Assembly: GCA_030594725.1 (NCBI GenBank)
Contig: JAUVEQ010000222.1
Coordinates: forward strand, 1-5,356
From: Methanobacteriota archaeon
Lineage (GTDB): Archaea; Thermoplasmatota; DTKX01; GCA-020343715
Length of the DNA: 5,356 bases
Direction of reading: 5' to 3'
Both the position numbers and the translations under genes were made by a program. Below the pieces are notes generated by a model, which was not told where the DNA came from, did not search any database, and was given only the letters and a program-made list of their open reading frames with translations. This document shows positions 1 through 5,105 of this stretch, in pieces (within the stretch, counting starts at the first letter, position 1; every line of letters starts with the position of its first letter).

Positions 1-145
1 GGCCGACGAGCACGTGTTCTACGAGCGGCAGGAGGTGGACGGGTGGCCCCTGGTCTCGGTGCAGCAGGTCATCGTGGACCTCTACAGGACCGGGGTGGAG
101 TGCGCCGAGGCCGCGGACCTCCTTGTGGGGAGGCTGTATCCCTGA
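1..145 (+). CDS. 3' end of a gene entering from the left; possible AbiEi-like winged-helix antitoxin/regulator (weak)
   Basis: The frame starting at base 2 is open from the window edge to a TGA at 143-145, giving 48 codons; the start codon is outside the window. Codons strongly prefer G or C at the third position, as in a real gene in GC-rich DNA. The peptide contains the run DGWPLVSVQQVIVDLYRTG followed by an Ala/Glu/Leu-rich helix and ends GRLYP. The pattern 'plVS-x-x-Q-x-x-x-DLy-x-x-G ... EAAdlL' resembles the C-terminus of archaeal AbiEi-type winged-helix proteins (antitoxin of type IV toxin-antitoxin pairs) and related regulators. That match is from memory of the family pattern and rests on fewer than 50 residues, so the function is tentative although the gene itself is likely. 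It points the same way as the large downstream gene, but a 435-base gap and a separate promoter argue against an operon. Confidence 0.6.
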   Translation, partial: ADEHVFYERQEVDGWPLVSVQQVIVDLYRTGVECAEAADLLVGRLYP

Positions 146-287
146 CGGTGCAGATGTAAGACGCGGACGAGCTGACCTTTGATAACTTACCCCCTGTTCC
201 GTACGCGACAACAGATCCCGAACGAACAGCTGGCTCCCCTTGTCCCGCACCCCACAATACATACTGAAACACACGATAGAAAAGGAG
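146..287. other. Intergenic spacer between the left gene and repeat copy A
   Basis: No convincing gene, tRNA or strong terminator is visible. The spacer is less GC-rich than its surroundings, especially 250-285. An AT-rich patch at 256-263 (AATACATA) lies about 25 bases before the left edge of repeat copy A, the usual archaeal distance from TATA box to transcription start, so it could serve as a weak promoter for the repeat. The match to a TATA consensus is poor and there is no clear BRE. No hairpin plus T-tract follows the stop at 145. Confidence 0.35.
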
Positions 288-487
288 CCGACCGGGGCGT
301 GTGGATGGGCGGCCGGCTGCCCGGGAATGCTCGAGGCGAGGACCTGGGAGTGGCGGCGCGACAGGTCGACCGCGGGTCCCCCCGTTCCACAGCCGACTGC
401 GCCTCCCCGGGGCCCGTCTTGGTCCGCACTGACCATGCCCTGTCCTGGCAAGGACGGTGCGCGAGGGCGCACCGACCGCGCAGCGTC
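288..487 (+). repeat. GC-rich extragenic repeat, copy A (full length, two modules); possible structured RNA
   Basis: This 200-base block recurs at 5180-5356 (copy C), and its right half recurs at 4879-4966 (copy B). Exact shared blocks include 311-325 with 5200-5214, 399-416 with 4879-4896, and a 14-mer at 438-451, 4918-4931 and 5318-5331. Relative to copy C it has a net 11 extra bases between 362 and 390 plus single-base indels, which rules out a shared reading frame. Visible hairpins are CGGCTG (313-318) with CAGCCG (390-395) closing the left module; GACCTG (341-346) with CAGGTC (362-367); GGTC/GACC (421-434); an 8-bp stem with a GAGG loop (455-474); and a GAC-GC/GC-GTC stem with one bulge (474-487). 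It ends about 36 bases before the BRE of the surface-protein promoter. That it is a repeat is seen directly; that it is an RNA is inference. I do not recognise the family. Confidence 0.85.
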
Positions 488-522
488 GCCCTGCCCCGCA
501 CCCCATCACCCCCATTTCTATC

Positions 523-539
523 GCCCGAAACCTATATAT
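523..539 (+). promoter_or_regulatory. Archaeal BRE/TATA promoter of the surface-protein gene
   Basis: A purine-rich BRE-like CGAAA at 526-530 (within 523-530) is followed directly by CCTATATAT at 531-539, in otherwise GC-rich DNA. The usual 25-27 base spacing from the TATA centre puts the transcription start near 560-563, giving a leader of about 20 bases before the ATG at 581. This placement is the main reason to prefer ATG 581 over start codons further upstream. The site is recognised by pattern only. Confidence 0.75.
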
Positions 540-568
540 CCCGAAGCCTCATCATATGGACTCGACCC

Positions 569-576
569 GGGGGGGT
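569..576 (+). promoter_or_regulatory. G-rich Shine-Dalgarno-like site for the surface-protein gene
   Basis: GGGGGGGT lies four bases before the ATG at 581. It can pair with the conserved CCUCC end of archaeal 16S rRNA if one G-U wobble replaces the A of the canonical GGAGGT. The site is non-canonical but suitably placed, and supports the choice of start. Confidence 0.45.
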
Positions 577-580
577 CTCA

Positions 581-3500
581 ATGGGAAGGCGTTTCATATC
601 CTTGCTCATCGTTCTATTGCTAGCCCTGGCACCGTGCATCCCTGCACCAGGCACGACCATTGATGATACCGACCGGGGGCCTGGCCCCATGTCCGATGGT
701 ACTCCATGGACAGACCCCTTCGACGACATGGGCTCCGTCTACACGCCCCCGGGCGGCCTGGTGGGCGTGGAAGTGACGGGGGGCCAGGTACAACTGCTGT
801 CCGGTCACGAAGAGGGGTGGGTGGCGTCGACGGTCATCGAGTGCCCGACGGGCTTCCGTTACGACCTGGTCCTGCTGGACGCCGACGTCCCCGGGAACAG
901 CTCGCTGATGGTCACGGTCCTCGACGCCACCTCGTCACCCACGCTACCGGGTTACGCGAACGAGACGATACCTGGATATGTCAACATAACCCGGACGGAC
1001 GTATCCCTCACGAGGCTGAATTGGACGGCGTATCCGAGCATCCGCATCCAGGCGACATTGGTCGCCGACGGGACGGACGTGCCGAGGATGCGAGGCTGGT
1101 CCCTGTACTTCTGTACCCTGGGGGAGTGGAGGGATGATTTCCTCGGGACGGGGAAGATGGAGGATAGTCGAGGAATGATCGCACATACGGGCGAGGCCAA
1201 GATCAACCCCATCGATGGCGGCGCAAATTGGTTCGAGGATTACGACGCGTATCCACCGGTGGTGTTCACGAAGGGTTGGCGGACGACCGACTTCACTGCG
1301 ATCTACACAGATGTTGGGGGGACGGGATACGCAACACCCACAACGGTAGCGAGCAAGGCCGTCGCCGGTGTGACCTTCGCGGACCTTGACAATGATGGCG
1401 ACCTCGAGATGATCCAGGCCAAGTTGGAGGAACCGAACACGGTCATACATGATCACGAGATCTGGTGGGGCGACGGGACAGGAAAATGGTCCGCTTCAGG
1501 ATGCAAGAAGCTGTACAACGAGAAGACCGCAAGGAACGTGGCCGCGGGCGATTTCAACGGAGATGGCTGGCTGGATCTGGTCATCACCGATTATGACAGT
1601 TTCAACGATGCAAAACGCAATCAGGTGTGGCTCAACAAGGGAGATGGCGAGTTCAATTACAGACCGGACATCAGTATCGATAGTCCCTACAACCGTCGCA
1701 TGGACACGGGGGACCTGAACAACGACGGTTATGACGATTTCATCGTTGTGACAAACAACGGGGCAGGATGCTACTTCGGAGGTCCGAATGGACCTGACGG
1801 TACCGCTGATATCGTTTTCTCCACCTATGTTTGGTACTCACAGCCAAGGATCCGAGACATGGACCAGGATGGATACTTGGATATCCTGCTCCCAACGGTC
1901 AGTAGGGAAGATGAGGACAACATTGGCGCCATCTACCTTGGAGGTCCGAACGGTCCCGACACGACCCCGGACTACACGTTCAACAGAACGATGTTCTATG
2001 CCCATGATGCCAACGCGGGAGACATCAATGGCGACGGATACATCGACATAGTGATCGTGGACCAGGGAGACGAAGGAGCCTTCATATATATGGGGTCCGC
2101 AGATGGCTGGAAGTACGAACCAACCTACCGTATCCAGGGACGATTGAGCGCCGTGGAGATAGTCGATGTCGACCTCGATGGTTACGATGACCTCGTCCTC
2201 ACGAACGACTCAAAACTCCATGTCTATTACGGATGGGAGACATTGTCCTCCACCCCTGATATCACGATACAATTCTCATCCACATCAGTATTCCAAATGG
2301 CCATCGCGGTCGCCAAGTGTGGCTCTCCCATGGGCTCGTTCACCACCGAGCCGATCACCAAGCCCGATAACATGAGATGGGACATCCTCGACCTCGACGG
2401 CACCCTTCCTGAGAACACATCGGTCTCCATTTCGGTCCTGGACGACCGTAGAGTGCCGATCGCCGGATACAGGCGACTTACCGACACCAACATTGACCTA
2501 TCAGGTCTTGCTGGGCATGGAACCATCCGGATCAAGGTAAAGATGACCAGCAGGTCCAATGACACCACACCCGTGCTGGACAGGCTCCTCGTCAATTGGA
2601 TGGACCCGATGGAGTGGAGGGAGCAGTTCTACGGGGTGGCCAAGATAGCGGGTCTTGAGGGGCTCGATGTGAGTAGCGACGAGCTCCGGAGGGCCCAGGA
2701 GGTGGGTGGACCGGGGGATGGCCACTACCTCAGCAAGGCCTTTGGACCCGAGGTCACCAGGGAAGCGGATTCCATCCACACCCTTCGTTACACGGCCCAC
2801 CTCGGGACGTCGCAGTCTGGCAAGATCAGGTTGGTCGACGCCGTGACCTCGCAGGTGCTCGCGGAGACCCCGCTGCGGTCGGGGACCCAAGAGTGGGATC
2901 CATTGGGCACTTTCAGCTTGAAGGACCACCCGTCCATCCAGGTCAATGTCACGGCCGAGGGGCTCGACGTGGCGGGCGAGTTCGCCCTGGACGACATATG
3001 GGTCAACTGGACATCTCGGATGAACCTCCCGCCGACCATCATCGACATCTGGCCCGGTGAGCCCACCGTCAAGAGGACCAGGTCCGTGGACCTCTACGTC
3101 AACGTCTCGGACGATTACGACGACCAAGTGGACCTCACCGTCGTGGTGCAGCACAGGCTCCATGGAAGTGATACCTGGAAGGTTGACCTCTTCGACCCAG
3201 CGGTGGAGGCCAGATGCGAGGATGGGCTTTGGGTCTTCCCGATCATGCCAAGGGTCGACGCTCCCCTCGGCCTGTACACCTTCAGGGCCAACGTGACCGA
3301 CTGGGATGGTACCTATTCAGGGTACATCGGGTTCCCGAAAACACTGGAAGTGCTACCAAGTCTTCCATCAGCGCCAACGAACATATATGCCACTGCGATG
3401 GATTCCACCGTCGAGCTGGAATGGAGGCAACCAGTAGATATCGGCGATTCTACGATCCTTGGATACAGGATATACCGTGGATCGACCAATGACTCCCTCG

Positions 3501-4876
3501 AGCTCCTCTTCACGACGGGCTCCTCCGCCATCACTTATCTTGATGAGGATGTGGAGAACGGGGTCTCATACTACTATGCGTTGCTTGCCTATACAGAAGA
3601 AGGCAATGGTGCCCTGAGCAAGATCGTGGAGGCCAGGCCTGCTGGTCCACCAACGGTCCCCTTGGACCTGACAGCCGAAGTAGGGGACGAACAGGTGACC
3701 CTTGCATGGGAAGCACCAGAGAAGAGCGGCGGGTTCCCCCTGGAGTCCTACTACATCTACAAGGGACCCACGGGCTACCAGTTGACCTGGGAGGTGAATG
3801 TCACTGGGACGGAGTTCACGATAACCGGTCTGGTCAACGGACAGACCTACTACTTCGCGGTCTCGGCCCTGAACCAGATAGGGGAGGGACCGATGACCGA
3901 GACCCTCTCGGTATCACCGGCCTCCCTTCCCGAAGCGCCCAGGGATCTATCTGCTACCGCCAGGACGGAGAGGGTGACGCTGACCTGGAAATCGCCCAAC
4001 GACACGGGAGGCCTTGACATCGTTGAGTTCGTGATATACAGGGGTGAGGACCCCGACTCCCTCGAAGAGCTGCGTGAGGTCCCTAGGTCAACATCGATAT
4101 ACAATGACAACGGGGTCGTGGGAGGTGTGACCTATTACTACGCCGTCGCGGCCGTCACCTCCTTCGGTGAGGGGCCCTTGAGCGAGGTCGTATCGGTCAT
4201 GCCGGTCGGTCCTCCTGGCGAGCCTGGCGACCTGATGGCTGTACCCGGCGACGGCCAGGTGACCTTATCGTGGTCGGCTCCCGAGAATGACGGTGGCTAC
4301 ACCGTCACCGTCTATGTCATCATGCGGGGGACCTCATCCGATGACCTGACCTTGCTGTCCCAGGTCCTGGACACCCTCAGCTACCTCGACGACGAGGTCA
4401 CGAACGACCAGACCTACTACTACGCCGTGGCGGCTGTGAACGATGTTGGAGAGGGGCTCCTCACCGACGCCGTCGAGGTGACCCCCTTCCGCCCCCCTAC
4501 CGTGCCCGGGAGGGTCCTCACGTTCACGGGGGAGGCCAAGGGCGGCAAGGTGGAACTCGCCTGGGTGGCCCCGGGGGACGACGGTGGCAGCCAGTTGACG
4601 GGCTACGTGATCCTGCGTGGGGAGAGCACAGAGGACATGGTAATAGTGGCCACCCTGGGCGTTGTAACATCATGGACCGACGTTGACGCGAAGCGGGGCA
4701 CAACCTACCTATACACCGTAGCCGCCTTGAACGAGCATGGTCAGGGAGAGCCCTTCGATGGGATCGAGATCAAGGTGACCGAGGAGGAGGAGTCCCCGGG
4801 GCCCGGCCTTGTCGCCGCCATGGCGGCCTTGGTGCTGGCCGGCCTCGTCCGGCGGCGGGGTCGACGGCGCGCCTGA
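581..4876 (+). CDS. Giant secreted, surface-anchored VCBS/FG-GAP + fibronectin type III protein (1431 aa) with PGF-CTERM-like tail
   Basis: This is a predicted cell-surface protein; no catalytic motif is visible, so adhesion or ligand binding is the likely role (inference). Domains in order: signal peptide at about 1-24 (MGRRF then a Leu/Ile/Val core, cleavage near PAPG); jelly-roll-like module at about 84-178; six FG-GAP/VCBS repeats at about 262-555 with DxDxDG-type Ca2+ loops starting at D268, D324, D378, D426, D481 and D529; jelly-roll-like modules at about 578-673 and 716-810; Ig-like segment at about 815-925; five FN3 domains at about 930-1400, four carrying a Y-Y-[YF]-A strand; acidic EEEE; PGPG at 1406-1409; a hydrophobic segment; and RRRGRRR. 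About fifteen N-X-S/T sites (such as N106, N127, N135, N147, N468, N841, N1140) fit N-glycosylation outside the cell. The frame is open upstream to 179, but ATG 581 is chosen because it follows a BRE/TATA box and a G-rich RBS and begins a clean signal peptide; the upstream part is translated repeat A. The gene appears to be transcribed alone. Confidence 0.95.
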   Translation: MGRRFISLLIVLLLALAPCIPAPGTTIDDTDRGPGPMSDGTPWTDPFDDMGSVYTPPGGLVGVEVTGGQVQLLSGHEEGWVASTVIECPTGFRYDLVLLDADVPGNSSLMVTVLDATSSPTLPGYANETIPGYVNITRTDVSLTRLNWTAYPSIRIQATLVADGTDVPRMRGWSLYFCTLGEWRDDFLGTGKMEDSRGMIAHTGEAKINPIDGGANWFEDYDAYPPVVFTKGWRTTDFTAIYTDVGGTGYATPTTVASKAVAGVTFADLDNDGDLEMIQAKLEEPNTVIHDHEIWWGDGTGKWSASGCKKLYNEKTARNVAAGDFNGDGWLDLVITDYDSFNDAKRNQVWLNKGDGEFNYRPDISIDSPYNRRMDTGDLNNDGYDDFIVVTNNGAGCYFGGPNGPDGTADIVFSTYVWYSQPRIRDMDQDGYLDILLPTVSREDEDNIGAIYLGGPNGPDTTPDYTFNRTMFYAHDANAGDINGDGYIDIVIVDQGDEGAFIYMGSADGWKYEPTYRIQGRLSAVEIVDVDLDGYDDLVLTNDSKLHVYYGWETLSSTPDITIQFSSTSVFQMAIAVAKCGSPMGSFTTEPITKPDNMRWDILDLDGTLPENTSVSISVLDDRRVPIAGYRRLTDTNIDLSGLAGHGTIRIKVKMTSRSNDTTPVLDRLLVNWMDPMEWREQFYGVAKIAGLEGLDVSSDELRRAQEVGGPGDGHYLSKAFGPEVTREADSIHTLRYTAHLGTSQSGKIRLVDAVTSQVLAETPLRSGTQEWDPLGTFSLKDHPSIQVNVTAEGLDVAGEFALDDIWVNWTSRMNLPPTIIDIWPGEPTVKRTRSVDLYVNVSDDYDDQVDLTVVVQHRLHGSDTWKVDLFDPAVEARCEDGLWVFPIMPRVDAPLGLYTFRANVTDWDGTYSGYIGFPKTLEVLPSLPSAPTNIYATAMDSTVELEWRQPVDIGDSTILGYRIYRGSTNDSLELLFTTGSSAITYLDEDVENGVSYYYALLAYTEEGNGALSKIVEARPAGPPTVPLDLTAEVGDEQVTLAWEAPEKSGGFPLESYYIYKGPTGYQLTWEVNVTGTEFTITGLVNGQTYYFAVSALNQIGEGPMTETLSVSPASLPEAPRDLSATARTERVTLTWKSPNDTGGLDIVEFVIYRGEDPDSLEELREVPRSTSIYNDNGVVGGVTYYYAVAAVTSFGEGPLSEVVSVMPVGPPGEPGDLMAVPGDGQVTLSWSAPENDGGYTVTVYVIMRGTSSDDLTLLSQVLDTLSYLDDEVTNDQTYYYAVAAVNDVGEGLLTDAVEVTPFRPPTVPGRVLTFTGEAKGGKVELAWVAPGDDGGSQLTGYVILRGESTEDMVIVATLGVVTSWTDVDAKRGTTYLYTVAALNEHGQGEPFDGIEIKVTEEEESPGPGLVAAMAALVLAGLVRRRGRRRA
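1364..2245 (+). other. Region coding for the FG-GAP/VCBS calcium-binding propeller repeats
   Basis: Six tandem units of about 48-56 residues each carry an acidic loop of the form D-x-[DN]-x-D-G-[YWD]-x-D followed by a hydrophobic strand, as in FADLDNDGDLEMI and GDINGDGYIDIVI. Between the loops lie FG-GAP-like turns, twice almost the same (FGGPNGPD at 399-406 and LGGPNGPD at 453-460). Such repeats in integrin-alpha-like and VCBS proteins fold as blades of a beta-propeller, with the loops binding Ca2+. Six clear loops are seen; a seventh blade, if present, is degenerate or formed by the flanking strands. Confidence 0.85.
3362..4780 (+). other. Region coding for five tandem fibronectin type III domains
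   Basis: Five units of about 90-95 residues start near 930, 1023, 1117, 1212 and 1306 of the protein. Each begins with a Pro-rich linker and a strand ending in a conserved Trp (VELEW, VTLAW, VTLTW, VTLSW, VELAW), then a Gly-rich turn, a [GVS]Y-x-I-x-[RK]G strand, and a Tyr-rich strand such as TYYYAVAAV, followed by a G-E-G turn in three of them. This is the classical FN3 pattern. The array probably forms a rigid stalk that holds the N-terminal domains away from the membrane. Confidence 0.9.
4793..4873 (+). other. C-terminal sorting/anchor signal, PGF-CTERM-like but with PGP
   Basis: After EEEE the protein ends SPGPG, a hydrophobic stretch of about 14 residues (LVAAMAALVLAGLV), and an RRRGRRR tail. 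This tripartite layout matches PGF-CTERM signals, which archaeosortase A removes while transferring the protein to a membrane lipid in haloarchaea and other Euryarchaeota. The motif here reads Pro-Gly-Pro where the family has Pro-Gly-Phe, so it is either a lineage-specific variant or a plain C-terminal membrane anchor. No archaeosortase gene is in the window. Confidence 0.7.
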
Positions 4877-4878
4877 CG

Positions 4879-4966
4879 GCGCCTCCCCGGGGCCCGGCGT
4901 GGTCTGGACTGGTCATCCCCTGTCCTGGCAAGACGGCGCGCGGATGCGCGTCGGACGCGCAGCGTC
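4879..4966 (+). repeat. Extragenic repeat, copy B (right-hand module only) directly after the surface-protein stop
   Basis: This block matches 399-487 of copy A and 5278-5356 of copy C. Its first 18 bases are identical to 399-416, and the 14-mer at 4918-4931 is identical in all three copies. The left module is missing: bases before 4879 are coding sequence, and the stop codon ends at 4876. Hairpins are kept: GGTC/GGTC at 4901-4914 (two G-U pairs in RNA), an 8-bp stem at 4934-4953 with loop GGAT, and a perfect 5-bp stem GACGC/GCGTC with loop GCA at 4954-4966. If the gene's transcript runs on, these would be hairpins of its 3' untranslated region and could stabilise or end the mRNA (inference). 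Confidence 0.8.
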
Positions 4967-4978
4967 AATTCCCGTTGA

Positions 4979-5004
4979 CTCACATAGTGAGGTTCCATTT
5001 TTTT
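4979..5004 (+). terminator. Possible terminator of the surface-protein transcript: small hairpin plus T7
   Basis: CTCAC-ATA-GTGAG (4979-4991) forms a perfect 5-bp stem and is followed six bases later by seven T's at 4998-5004. Archaeal RNA polymerase stops at T-rich tracts in the non-template strand, with or without a hairpin, so the T7 run is the stronger part of the evidence. It is the longest T run in the window and lies about 120 bases after the stop, downstream of repeat copy B. Confidence 0.5.
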
Positions 5005-5029
5005 GTGGGCAGTACAATCATCACGATTA

Positions 5030-5079
5030 TTGCAAATGGTAGTTTTAAAACTATCATTTTAAAATGGTGGTTTGCAAAT
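5030..5079 (+). repeat. AT-rich triple-arm palindrome (possible operator or RNA switch)
   Basis: Bases 5034-5059 form a 26-base inverted repeat with 12 of 13 base pairs perfect and one G-T; its core 5040-5053 is a perfect 14-base palindrome. A third arm at 5062-5073 matches the left arm 5034-5045 at 11 of 12 positions. The octamer TTGCAAAT occurs at both ends of the block (5030-5037 and 5072-5079). The middle arm 5048-5059 can pair with either outer arm. In GC-rich surroundings this is a marked composition break. It may be a regulator-binding site, a promoter region for the coding-like stretch that follows, or the remnant of an inserted element; the sequence does not decide. Confidence 0.65.
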
Positions 5080-5105
5080 AACGCGCTATACAAGGAAAAC
5101 CGGTC

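Noticed and set aside
288..487. RNase P RNA, SRP RNA or a tRNA within the repeat
   Set aside because: No conserved P4 or SRP loop signatures, no T-loop or anticodon arm, and several copies within 5 kb would be unusual for those single-copy RNAs.
69..515. Minus-strand open frames across repeat copy A and the left gene
   Set aside because: The Arg/Pro/Gly-rich translation is typical of non-coding GC-rich DNA; it overlaps a likely gene, and indels between repeat copies shift the frame.
179..580. N-terminal extension of the surface protein from a TTG at 179
   Set aside because: The extra 134 residues are repeat A read as protein, contain no signal peptide, and would start upstream of the BRE/TATA box at 523-539. 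ATG 581 gives a clean signal peptide and a ribosome-binding site.
620..655. Lipoprotein lipobox around Cys19 (LAPC)
   Set aside because: Pro directly before the Cys and Leu-Ala before it do not fit the usual [LVI]-[AST]-[GAS]-C pattern; an ordinary signal peptide with a C-terminal anchor fits better.
457..663. Small + strand open frame across the promoter and signal-peptide codons
   Set aside because: It spans the promoter and overlaps the start of the real gene in another frame, with no domain or plausible start signal.
5030..5079. CRISPR-like array in the AT-rich island
   Set aside because: There are only two or three imperfect arms of about 12 bases in mixed orientation, with no regular spacers.
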